Assembly (NCBI GenBank): GCA_964383665.1
Contig: CAYLHO010000001.1
Location: forward strand, 124,001 to 188,000
DNA from: UMGS687 sp964383665
Lineage (GTDB): Bacteria > Bacillota > Clostridia > Christensenellales > UBA1242
Reading direction: 5' to 3'
DNA: 64,000 bases
The notes below the pieces were generated by a model. That model was not told where the DNA came from, searched no databases, and saw only the letters and a program-made list of their open reading frames with translations. Positions 32,293 through 40,522 of the stretch are shown piece after piece. Position 1 is the stretch's first letter. Every line of letters starts with the position of its first letter. Both the position numbers and the translations under genes were made by a program.

Positions 32293-33135
32293 TTATTCGT
32301 CAAAATTATCAACAACGTCAAGAATTTGTGCTTTAAGAGTGTAGGCAATTTGCCCAAACCTCTTGTTGAAAAGAGTTCTTGTTAAGCTGTATAAGAAAAG
32401 TCCAAAAATTGCGACCTCGCCAACAATATAGGAAAACATACCAATAAATGGCAAACCTACGCCAAGAACTGCAAACAAAATGTTTCCAACAATCATTCCA
32501 AGGAAAAGAGTTGCCCAAAAAAGTGGGAAAACAATTTTTTTGAAAGGAATTGGTTTTTTTTCTTTTTCTTGGTTTGAAATTGAAACAACTTTTGGGTCAA
32601 CTCCAGCCCAGCCATTAACTTTTGTTAAAAGCGCGCTTTTCCCATCAAGTTGAGCAAGCGTTTCGCAAAGAACATTATTTAAAAGAATTATGTCTGCTTC
32701 GCCAGGGTAGAGCTTAAGCCCAATAAAAATTCGCGTAAAAAAATTTTTGATTGCTTCAAACGCTTTGGTTAAAAAGTTGTCGCTTTTAAGTTGTTTTGAA
32801 ACAACAATTTGAGCACCGTTTTGAGCTTTCTCAATCATTCTGTTAACATCGTCGAAATTAATGTTTTTTGCCGATTCTTTAAAAAGAACAGCATTTCCAA
32901 GGCTTTCGGTTGAAACAAGAGTTTCAAACATTTGCTCTGGGGTTGCGGTTTCGTTGAAAATTATTGTTTTAAAATTAATGTATGGGAAATGGTTTGAAAG
33001 TCTTTCATTTTCTTGTTTTTTGTTCGTTAAAAAAATAACCTGATAGGAAGAAGTTGGCAAGCTTATTTTTTTTGTTAGCTCGCTTAAAATTTTTTCTCTG
33101 TTTCTTTCACCAAGAAAAACAAAACTGTAAACCAT
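32293..33135 (-). CDS. Degenerate GtrB/DPM1-like glycosyltransferase with two C-terminal helices
   Basis: A 280-residue membrane protein with AAGGAG before ATG 33135. The first 190 residues have the GT-A fold outline of dolichyl/polyprenyl-phosphate glycosyltransferases, including the segment FFTRIFIGLKLYPGEADIILL, which matches the membrane-proximal FFxRLFxxL...D-x-x-L part. The usual DDGS and D-x-D metal motifs are missing (a plain ATPEQMFETLV and KESAKNINFDDV in their place). Two helices end the protein (about 210-260). Probably inactive or regulatory. It lies between rpiB and the peptidase. Confidence 0.45.
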   Translation of the reverse strand: MVYSFVFLGERNREKILSELTKKISLPTSSYQVIFLTNKKQENERLSNHFPYINFKTIIFNETATPEQMFETLVSTESLGNAVLFKESAKNINFDDVNRMIEKAQNGAQIVVSKQLKSDNFLTKAFEAIKNFFTRIFIGLKLYPGEADIILLNNVLCETLAQLDGKSALLTKVNGWAGVDPKVVSISNQEKEKKPIPFKKIVFPLFWATLFLGMIVGNILFAVLGVGLPFIGMFSYIVGEVAIFGLFLYSLTRTLFNKRFGQIAYTLKAQILDVVDNFDE

Positions 33136-33144
33136 AATTTCTCC

Positions 33145-33567
33145 TTAGCCTAATTTTTTAAGGCGCTTTGAATGGCGTCCTGCTTCGAATTGAGTTGTTA
33201 AAAACTCTTTAACAATTCTAATTGCCTTGCGTTTTTTCGTGTATCTTCCGGCAAGAACAAGAACGTTTGCGTTGTTATGGCGGCGGGCTAAAGATGCAAT
33301 TGTTGGATTCCAGCAAAGCGCAGCGCGAATTTTTGAGTTCCTGTTTGCAACAATGCTCATTCCAACTCCAGTTCCACAAATGTAAATTCCAATGTTATTT
33401 TCACTTTCCAAAACTTTTGCATTTCCAAGTTTTGCAAAATCTGGATAGTCAACAGAATCGGAACTGTATGTTCCAACGTCAATTGTTGTTATGTTTTCGT
33501 TATTAAAGAACTTTTTAATTTCTTCTTTAAGTGGATAACCGGCATGGTCGCAAGCAAGAATAATCAT
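33145..33567 (-). CDS. rpiB: Ribose-5-phosphate isomerase B
   Basis: A 140-residue enzyme. The start MIILACDHAGYPLKEEI, the YICGTGVGMSIVANR loop carrying the catalytic Cys, and RHNNANVLVLAGR are the family hallmarks. It interconverts Ru5P and R5P in the pentose phosphate pathway. First gene of the operon with AmpS and GapA, coherent with phosphoketolase (62,977) as pentose-based carbon flow. Confidence 0.95.
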   Translation of the reverse strand: MIILACDHAGYPLKEEIKKFFNNENITTIDVGTYSSDSVDYPDFAKLGNAKVLESENNIGIYICGTGVGMSIVANRNSKIRAALCWNPTIASLARRHNNANVLVLAGRYTKKRKAIRIVKEFLTTQFEAGRHSKRLKKLG

Positions 33568-33681
33568 AATTTCTCCTTAATTCAAAAAATAGTTTAACAC
33601 AAAGATTTTAAAAATTAAAACTTTTTTATTTATTTATTTTTAACATTTTATAATTTTTTGAAACAATTTTAATTAAAAATA

Positions 33682-33710
33682 AAAAAGTCCGCCATAAAAG
33701 CGAACTTTTT
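33682..33710 (-). terminator. Terminator downstream of the gene at 34,373
   Basis: AAAAAGT (33682-33688) pairs with ACTTTTT (33704-33710), with an inner CGC/GCG and one mismatch. It is read on the minus strand, where T follows. Confidence 0.5.
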
Positions 33711-33725
33711 GATATTGAATATTTG

Positions 33726-34373
33726 TTAATTAATTGCTGTTGGGAAAAGAGGCAAATCGCCTGAACCCGGGCAAATTTGAGTTTCAGCTTGTCGGCATGG
33801 TGGAATAACTGGATAGCCATAGGAAGGAACAAGAATGTCAACTTTTGCGCTGACTTTTAAGATTATGTTTATGCAGCCAGTTACTGTTGCTGTGTTGCCT
33901 TCGGTGTTGATTGACCCAATTGTTGAATTGAACGTCGCAAAAACTGTTACGTCAAGCGGAGTTACGGAAGGTTGAGGAACAAACATAATAACACTTTCAG
34001 GAATTGTTATTGTTGAATTTGCAACCCCAAGAGCGCCGTTTGCATCGCGATAGTTAACGCGAATTGGAACAGTAACCGTTCCCGAAACATTTGCGAAGTT
34101 TGGACGTTGTTCAAGCCTGTCGATTGTAACATCGCTAATTGTTGCTGGGGCATCGGTCACGGTTGTTGCGGAAATGAATGTAAGTGGCATGGTTGGGCCG
34201 GCTGGGTTGAGGTCGGAAAGGGCAAGGGTTAAGCCTGTTTCAACCATTTGTTGGCGGCACGCATCAAAAACTTTTGTAACTTCGATAAGCGCCTTTTCGC
34301 ACAAGCCGCTTGAAGGGTTTCCGCTAATCCCTCCCGGGCGACAAGTGTTATTGTTGTTGATATAAAAAGACAT
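33726..34373 (-). CDS. Clostridial conserved protein of unknown role, possible spore-coat protein
   Basis: A 215-residue protein with GGAGG before ATG 34373. Residues 1-30 are Asn/Cys-rich (ending in SSGLCEKALIEVTKVFDACRQQ, a form I associate with uncharacterised Clostridia proteins that often include SPOCS/DUF3794-type relatives). The rest is beta-rich, with repeated motifs SGTVTVPIRVNYRD and TVFATFNSTIGSI and a terminal Cys pair. It is monocistronic. A CATAAAC box precedes the start and could be a sporulation-type -10. Spore localisation is inference. Confidence 0.45.
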   Translation of the reverse strand: MSFYINNNNTCRPGGISGNPSSGLCEKALIEVTKVFDACRQQMVETGLTLALSDLNPAGPTMPLTFISATTVTDAPATISDVTIDRLEQRPNFANVSGTVTVPIRVNYRDANGALGVANSTITIPESVIMFVPQPSVTPLDVTVFATFNSTIGSINTEGNTATVTGCINIILKVSAKVDILVPSYGYPVIPPCRQAETQICPGSGDLPLFPTAIN

Positions 34374-34455
34374 TTTAAACCTCCATTTTTATTCTCTGTA
34401 ATAAGTTTATGCGCCGCTTGCGATAATTGTTCAAATCTTAACGAAAACAAAATGT

Positions 34456-34484
34456 TTGACAAAGAAAAACATAGTTGTTAAAAT
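34456..34484 (+). promoter_or_regulatory. Promoter implying a leaderless mRNA (prfB)
   Basis: TTGACA (34456-34461), spacer 17, TAAAAT (34479-34484). ATG 34492 begins 8 bases after the -10. Confidence 0.7.
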
Positions 34485-34491
34485 TCAAAGT

Positions 34492-35602
34492 ATGATTATT
34501 GAAAATGAGAAAATAAAAATTAAAGAATTAGAAAAAGATTTCAGCTTTATTAAGGAGTGTCTTTGACCCGGAAAGTGTTAAAGAAAAAATTGAAAGTTTA
34601 AAGAAAGAACAGGAGCAGGAAAATTTTTGGCAAGACAGCGAGAAAGTTTTGAAAGTTGGCAAGGAACTTAAAATCCTTGAAAACAAACTTGAAAAACTTA
34701 AAAAACTTGAGGGAAAACTTTCCGATCTTTTTGCACTTGTTGAGCTTATTGAAATTTCAAGCGAAAGCGAGGCGGCGGAATTTTTTGAAGAATTAACAAA
34801 AAATCTTAAGCAATTTGAAGAGGAAATTGACAAAACAAAACTTGAAACGCTTTTGAAGGGGAAATATGATTCAAACAACGCAATTCTAACAATTCATGCC
34901 GGAGCAGGCGGAACAGAAGCGCAGGATTGGGCAAGCATGCTATACCGAATGTATTGCATGTATAGCGAGAAAGAAGGGTTTAAAACAAGTGTTTTAAGCG
35001 TTTTAGACGGCGACGAGGCGGGAATTAAATCGATAACTTTTCTTGTTGAAGGCGAAAATGCTTATGGTTTTTTGAAATGCGAAAAAGGGGTCCACAGGCT
35101 TGTTCGAATTTCCCCTTTCGATTCAAACGCTCGCCGACACACAAGTTTTGCAAGCCTTGAAGTTATGCCGGAAATAAGCGAAGCGCCTGACATTGTTATT
35201 CGCCAAGAAGACCTTAAGGTTGACACCTATCGAAGCAGCGGCGCCGGGGGGCAGCATGTTAACAAAACCGAAAGTGCAATTCGTATAACCCACATTCCAA
35301 CTGGTTTTGTTGTTTCGTGTCAAACGGAGCGAAGCCAAATTCAAAATCGTGAAACCTGCATGAAAATGCTTCTTTCAAAACTTGTTGAAAAGCAAGAACA
35401 GGAAGAACTTGAAAAGTTAAACCAAATTCGTGGCGAACTTAAAAAAATTGAGTGGGGAAGCCAAATTCGATCCTATGTTTTTGCGCCATACACAATGGTT
35501 AAAGACCACCGAACCAACTTTGAAACAAGCGATGTTTATGGGGTTATGGACGGAAATATTGAACCATTTATAAGCGATTATTTGAAAAAAAGCGCAAACT
35601 AA
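34492..35602 (+). CDS. prfB: Peptide chain release factor 2, with programmed +1 frameshift
   Basis: Reads as 24 codons from ATG 34492 to CTT 34561-34563, then TGA 34564-34566. A +1 shift continues at GAC 34565 in the long frame ending 35602, giving 369 residues, the normal RF2 length. The shift site is CTT-TGA-C with an SD-like AGGAG six bases upstream, the known autoregulatory RF2 slippage site. The functional motifs are present: the GAGGQHVNK loop that triggers hydrolysis, and the SPF-type anticodon segment RISPFDSNARRH. The start is leaderless. Confidence 0.96.
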
Positions 35603-35624
35603 ACGAAAAATGTTAACAAAAGTG

Positions 35625-35698
35625 TTGCTTTTTCTTGAAATTGTGTTATAATAACAACGACTTAAAGATTTGAGCGAGGTGAGCCGAGAGGCTCACCT
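35625..35698 (+). promoter_or_regulatory. Promoter and 5' leader hairpin of the rimP-nusA-infB operon
   Basis: TTGCTT (35625-35630), spacer 16, TATAAT (35647-35652). Then the perfect 9-bp hairpin AGGTGAGCC-GAGA-GGCTCACCT (35677-35698) lies in a 90-base leader. Conserved leader hairpins are known before rimP in some Clostridia, and this one probably controls the operon. It lacks a T-run, so it is not a simple terminator. Confidence 0.6.
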
Positions 35699-35749
35699 TC
35701 TTAAAAATTTAAAGGCTTTTGCAAAAAAATTGCAATTAAAAGGAAAGAT

Positions 35750-36199
35750 ATGGCAAAAACAGTTGAAATTGTTGAAGAAAAAATTTGTCCAATAATTGAA
35801 GCGCTTGGCTATGAAGTTGTTGAGGTTGAATTTGCTAAAAAAGTTGACGGAATGAACTTAACGTTCTATATCGACAGTCCAAATGGAATAACTCTTGATG
35901 ATTGCGAAAAAGTTCATAAGGCAATTGACGAACCTTTGGACCAACTTAATCCAACAGCCGACGGGGCATACATTCTTAATGTTAGTTCTTGCGGGCTTGA
36001 TCGTCCTTTAAAAACCGATAAGGATTTGAAACGAAATCTTGGGAAAGAAGTTGACATCAAACTTTACAAAGCAATTAACAAGAAAAAAGAATTCACTGGG
36101 AAATTAATTAGCTTCAACGAAGAAACATTAACCCTTGAAGGGTTTGAACCTTTTGAAAGAAAAGCAATTGGGAACATAGTTTTGCATGTTGAGTTTTAG
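35750..36199 (+). CDS. rimP: Ribosome maturation factor RimP
   Basis: A 149-residue two-domain factor for 30S assembly. The start MAKTVEIVEEKICPIIEALGYEVVEVEF and NVSSCGLDRPLKTDKDLKRN are standard. Its stop is followed 37 bases later by nusA. Confidence 0.95.
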   Translation: MAKTVEIVEEKICPIIEALGYEVVEVEFAKKVDGMNLTFYIDSPNGITLDDCEKVHKAIDEPLDQLNPTADGAYILNVSSCGLDRPLKTDKDLKRNLGKEVDIKLYKAINKKKEFTGKLISFNEETLTLEGFEPFERKAIGNIVLHVEF

Positions 36200-36235
36200 T
36201 TGCAAAAAAAACATTTAAACAAGGAGAATAAAAAA

Positions 36236-37390
36236 ATGATTAACAAAGATTTCTTTTTAGCACTTGACGAATTGGAAATGCAAAAAAAGATTAATAAAGA
36301 GCAATTTATTGAAGCGCTTGAGTTTGCTTTAACTTCGGCATATAAAAAAATGTATGGCGAGGCAAAAAATGCGCTTGTTAAATTAAATCAAGAAAAAAAC
36401 ACAATCAAAATCTACAGCTATAAAAAAGTTGTTGAAGTTCCAGAAGATGAGGATAAGGAAATTTCTTTAGAAGAAGCAAGAAAACTTAAGAAATCCTATC
36501 AAATTGGCGACAGTGTTGTTGAAGAAGAATCGCCAAAAGATTTTGGAAGAATTGCCGCTCAAACTGCAAAACAAGTTGTTATGCAAAAACTTAAGGAAAT
36601 TGAACGCCAAATTGCTGTTGACGAATTAAGTGAAAAAGAAGACGAACTTTTAACAACTGTTGTTAAGAGAATTGAAAACGGTGTTGTTTACGTTCAAATT
36701 GCTGGATCCCACAGCGAAGGAGTTATGCTTGAAGGAGACCAAATCCCAGGCGAAAAATTCCACGAGGGCGACAGAATTAAAGTTTATGTTAAAAGAATTA
36801 AAGATTCCTTCCGTGGTCCGCAAATTCAAGTTTCAAGAAGCAATGTTGGATTTGTTAGAAAACTTTTTGAACTTGAAATTCCAGAAATTGAAAGCGGCGA
36901 AGTTATAATTAAAAACATTGCGCGTGACCCAGGAAACAGAACAAAAGTTGCTGTTTACAGCGAAAAGCCAAATGTTGATGCTGTTGGGGCATGCGTTGGA
37001 AATCGTGGAGTTAGAATTAACACAATTGTTTCGGAACTTAATGGCGAAAAAATTGATTTAGTTCTCTATTCCGAAGATCCGCTTGAATATATTGCTCGTG
37101 CTTTAAGCCCTGCTCAAATTATTTCTGTTGAAACAAACGACAGCCTTAAAGCTTCAAGAGTTATTGTTCCTGCAAACAAACTTTCTCTTGCAATTGGAAA
37201 GAGCGGGCAAAACGTTCGTCTTGCTGCAAGACTTACTGGGTGGAAAATTGATGTTAAACCAGAAAGCGAAGCAACAAAAGAAGAAGAACAACCAACAGAA
37301 GTTGAATATGAACTTACAAGCGTCCCAGAAGACAACGGCGACTTCGACTTTGGCGGATTCGACGATCTTGAAGAAATTGACGCAGAATAA
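36236..37390 (+). CDS. nusA: Transcription elongation factor NusA
   Basis: A 384-residue protein. The start at ATG 36236 (AAGGAG upstream) is chosen over TTG 36200. N-terminal RNA-polymerase-binding domain is followed by S1 (VVKRIENGVVYVQIAGSHSEG) and two KH domains (VGACVGNRGVRI and LAIGKSGQNVRLAARLTGWKIDVKP). The C-terminal tail is acidic and short, as in Firmicutes. Confidence 0.95.
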   Translation: MINKDFFLALDELEMQKKINKEQFIEALEFALTSAYKKMYGEAKNALVKLNQEKNTIKIYSYKKVVEVPEDEDKEISLEEARKLKKSYQIGDSVVEEESPKDFGRIAAQTAKQVVMQKLKEIERQIAVDELSEKEDELLTTVVKRIENGVVYVQIAGSHSEGVMLEGDQIPGEKFHEGDRIKVYVKRIKDSFRGPQIQVSRSNVGFVRKLFELEIPEIESGEVIIKNIARDPGNRTKVAVYSEKPNVDAVGACVGNRGVRINTIVSELNGEKIDLVLYSEDPLEYIARALSPAQIISVETNDSLKASRVIVPANKLSLAIGKSGQNVRLAARLTGWKIDVKPESEATKEEEQPTEVEYELTSVPEDNGDFDFGGFDDLEEIDAE

Positions 37391-37398
37391 GGAGAGAG

Positions 37399-37650
37399 AT
37401 GGAAAGTTTAAGAATGTGCTGCGTGTGTCGAGAGATGAAAAGCAAGGAAAAGCTTCATAGAGTTTGCAAAAACAAGGAAGGTGAGTTTTTCATTGACCAA
37501 ACCCAAAAAGCTGAAGGGCGCGGGGCATATGTTTGCAAAGACGGCGAGTGCATTGGGAAACTTAAAAAAAACAGGGGGCTTAACCGTGCGTTTAAAGGTC
37601 AAGTTCCAGAAGAAATTTATGATAAACTTATTTGTTTAAAGGAGATTTAA
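37399..37650 (+). CDS. ylxR: YlxR-family RNA-binding protein
   Basis: An 83-residue protein. The RMCCVCREMKSKEKLHRV start and GRGAYVCKDGECIGKLKKNRGLNRAFK are signature YlxR segments. It binds RNA and lies between nusA and infB. The usual ylxQ (L7Ae-like) gene between them is missing. The ylxR stop overlaps the infB start by one base (TAATG). Confidence 0.9.
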   Translation: MESLRMCCVCREMKSKEKLHRVCKNKEGEFFIDQTQKAEGRGAYVCKDGECIGKLKKNRGLNRAFKGQVPEEIYDKLICLKEI

Positions 37651-40112
37651 TGGCAGAACAAAAAGGAACTGGTTTTGTTAACCTAAAAAAGATTCACGAC
37701 ATTCAAGTTGCGGGAACGGTTCAAGCGTTAATTCGCGATCTTCGCTCAACAAGAATTCAACTTGAGCACATCTTGTCGGAAGCATCAAGAATTAAAAAGC
37801 AAAAATTGGCGGCGGAAACAAAAGTTGAGCCAAAGAAAGAAGAACCTGCTTTGCCAAAAACAGAAGTTGTTTATGAAAATAAGCAAAGTTTTTCGGCGCA
37901 AGAAACTCAAAAATCGCAGCCTTCAAACTCAAGAAATTTCCAACAACGTCAAGATTTTAAGGGCGAAAAGAAACAATTTCCAAAGCCTTTTGAGCGCCAA
38001 GGACAATTCCAAAAAACTTCAAACAATCAGTTCCAAAAACAAGGTCAATTTAACAAAGACAAGCAATTTAACGGGCAAAAAACCGGCGCAGGATTTGCTG
38101 CAAGCAAAGGCAACAATTTCCGCTCGTTTGCCGCTCCGGACATTGTTATTCCAGAAAACAATCGAAATTTCGGAAACAAAAACAAGTCGCCATCGCGAGA
38201 AATTGAGGAAAAACGTCAACCTGCAAAGAAAAATCAAACAGGACGCGAAAGAAATAATCTTGTTGTTAACAATTCCGATGGGTTCGAAGAAATTAGAATG
38301 GGATCGAGAAAACTCATTAAAACAAAGAAAGAAAAACAACCTTCTTTTGTTGCTCCAGTCATCGACCATGCAGTTATAACAACCGAAACTGTTTCTGTTA
38401 AAAATCTTTCGGAAAAAACAGGAAAACCGGCAACAGAAATTATCAAGCAACTTATGATGCTTGGCATTATGTCCAACATTAACAGCGTTATCGATTTTGA
38501 AACCGCTGAACTTGTTGCAAGCGAACTTGGAATAACTCTTGAACTAAAACTTGAGAAAACTTTTGAAGAACAACTTAAGGAAATGACTGAATCCGATAAC
38601 ACAAATCTTGTTGAAAGACCACCTGTTGTAACAGTTATGGGTCACGTTGACCACGGAAAAACTTCTCTTCTTGATGCAATTCGAAAAACAAATGTTGTTT
38701 CGGGCGAAGCAGGTGGAATAACTCAAAGAATTGGAGCGTATTCAATTGAAGCAGCAGGAAAGAAAATTACCTTCATCGACACTCCAGGACACGCAGCGTT
38801 CACGGCTATGCGTGCTCGCGGGGCAAAGATAACCGACGTTGCAATTCTTGTTGTTGCAGCAGACGATGGACTTATGCCACAAACCGAAGAAGCAATTAAC
38901 CACATCAAAGCCGCAGGCGTTCCAATGATTGTTGCAATTAACAAAATGGATAAACAGGAGGCAAACCTCGACCGCGTTCGTCAACAACTTGCCGACAAAG
39001 GAATTTTGCCGGAAGAATGGGGTGGCGACACAATTTTTGTTCCAATTTCAGCAAAAACTGGAATGGGGATTGACAAACTTTTGGAAACAATTTTGCTTGT
39101 TGCAGAAGTTCAAGAACTTAAAGCCGACCCATCGCGTATGGCAACTGGGGTTGTTATTGAAGCTGCATTAGACAAAAATCGCGGGCCGGTTGCATCGGTT
39201 CTTGTTCAAAACGGAACATTACGCGTTGGCGACAACATTGTTTCGGGCTTAACATATGGAAAAGTTCGTGCGCTTTATGATGAAAACGGGAAACCAGTTA
39301 AAAAGGCAGAGCCTTCAATTTGCGTTTCTGTTTTAGGGTTCAACGATGTTCCAGAATCGGGCGATTCGGTTGCGGCAATCGACGAAAAACTTTCGAAACA
39401 AGTTATTGAAGAAAGAAAAACAAAAATTAAACTTGAAAAAGCATCGGCAACTTCGGGTGTTTCTCTCGACGACTTTATGAGCCGCGTTAACGAAGGAAAA
39501 CTCAAATCGCTTAACATAATTATTAAGGCAGACGTTCAAGGTTCGGTTGAGGCGCTTCGCCAAACTTTAACTGCAATTCGAAACGACGAAGTTAAGGTTG
39601 TTTGTGTCCACAGCGGCGCTGGCTTCGTTACGGAATCTGACGTTATTTTGGCAAAAGCTTCCGACGCAATTGTTATTGCATTTAATGTTAAAACAGGGCC
39701 AAAAGCAGCGCAACTTGCAAAAACTGAAAAAGTTCAAATTAAAGACTATTCAATCATCTATGAGGTTGTTGACGACTTAACCGCAGCAATAACCGGAATG
39801 CAAACTGTTAAATATGAACAAGTTACAATTGGACATGCCGAAGTTCGTGCAATGTTCAAACTTTCGTCTGCTGGATATGTTGTTGGTTCATACATAACCG
39901 ACGGAAAGGCAACGCGAAACAGTTTTGCTCGTGTTTTCCGCGGGAATGAACTTATTTGCGAAAGTCAAGTTGAAAGCCTTAAAATTGTTAAGGACGATAA
40001 AGCTGAAATTCTTAAAGGCTTTGAATGCGGAATAAAAATTAAAGACGCAAATCTTGTTAAGGTTGGCGACACGCTTGAATTTTATGTTAACCAACCAATC
40101 AAAAACAATTAG
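37650..40112 (+). CDS. infB: Translation initiation factor IF-2
   Basis: An 820-residue GTPase starting at ATG 37650 (AAAGGAG upstream). The N-terminal 230 residues are a Gln/Asn/Lys-rich low-complexity region containing several Phe-Gln repeats. The G domain begins at GHVDHGKT (about residue 331) with DTPGHAAF and NKMD. Domains II-IV follow, with the fMet-tRNA-binding C-terminus. The Gln-rich linker is longer than usual for the genus-level average I know from Bacillus. Confidence 0.95.
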   Translation: MAEQKGTGFVNLKKIHDIQVAGTVQALIRDLRSTRIQLEHILSEASRIKKQKLAAETKVEPKKEEPALPKTEVVYENKQSFSAQETQKSQPSNSRNFQQRQDFKGEKKQFPKPFERQGQFQKTSNNQFQKQGQFNKDKQFNGQKTGAGFAASKGNNFRSFAAPDIVIPENNRNFGNKNKSPSREIEEKRQPAKKNQTGRERNNLVVNNSDGFEEIRMGSRKLIKTKKEKQPSFVAPVIDHAVITTETVSVKNLSEKTGKPATEIIKQLMMLGIMSNINSVIDFETAELVASELGITLELKLEKTFEEQLKEMTESDNTNLVERPPVVTVMGHVDHGKTSLLDAIRKTNVVSGEAGGITQRIGAYSIEAAGKKITFIDTPGHAAFTAMRARGAKITDVAILVVAADDGLMPQTEEAINHIKAAGVPMIVAINKMDKQEANLDRVRQQLADKGILPEEWGGDTIFVPISAKTGMGIDKLLETILLVAEVQELKADPSRMATGVVIEAALDKNRGPVASVLVQNGTLRVGDNIVSGLTYGKVRALYDENGKPVKKAEPSICVSVLGFNDVPESGDSVAAIDEKLSKQVIEERKTKIKLEKASATSGVSLDDFMSRVNEGKLKSLNIIIKADVQGSVEALRQTLTAIRNDEVKVVCVHSGAGFVTESDVILAKASDAIVIAFNVKTGPKAAQLAKTEKVQIKDYSIIYEVVDDLTAAITGMQTVKYEQVTIGHAEVRAMFKLSSAGYVVGSYITDGKATRNSFARVFRGNELICESQVESLKIVKDDKAEILKGFECGIKIKDANLVKVGDTLEFYVNQPIKNN

Positions 40113-40121
40113 AGGTGCTAA

Positions 40122-40466
40122 ATGAAATTTAGAATGGAACGAGTTGATCTTGAAATCAAAAAAGCACTTTCAAAAATAATTTCAAATTTGGACGATTTTC
40201 GTTTGAGAGATAAGTTTGTTACAATTTGCGATGTTAAAACTTCGCCAGATTTATATTCATCAAGAATTTCAATTTCGTGCATAAACGAAGACGGCGAGGA
40301 AATTGTTAAAGTTCTCAATCAATCAAAAGGATTCATAAAAAAGGAACTTGCAAAGCAAATTAAAATCAAACGAATCCCAGACATTTTCTTTGTTTCAGAT
40401 TATGTTGAGAAAGATGCACAAAGAATTGATGAACTTTTAAATCAAATTAATAAAACACAAAAATAA
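40122..40466 (+). CDS. rbfA: Ribosome-binding factor A
   Basis: A 114-residue KH-type 30S maturation factor. MKFRMERVDLEIKKALSKIIS, FVTICDVKTSPDL and the closing LLNQINKT helix match RbfA. Last gene of the rimP operon, ending in a terminator at 40461. The truB and nrnA genes that often follow are at 10.6-12.6 kb. Confidence 0.9.
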   Translation: MKFRMERVDLEIKKALSKIISNLDDFRLRDKFVTICDVKTSPDLYSSRISISCINEDGEEIVKVLNQSKGFIKKELAKQIKIKRIPDIFFVSDYVEKDAQRIDELLNQINKTQK

Positions 40467-40488
40467 GGATTAATTCCTTATTTTTTTT
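40461..40488 (+). terminator. Terminator of the rimP-rbfA operon
   Basis: AAATAAGGA (40461-40469), TTAAT, TCCTTATTT (40475-40483), then T. Confidence 0.8.
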
Positions 40489-40522
40489 GAATATATATCT
40501 TCTTTTTCCAAAAAATATAGCA

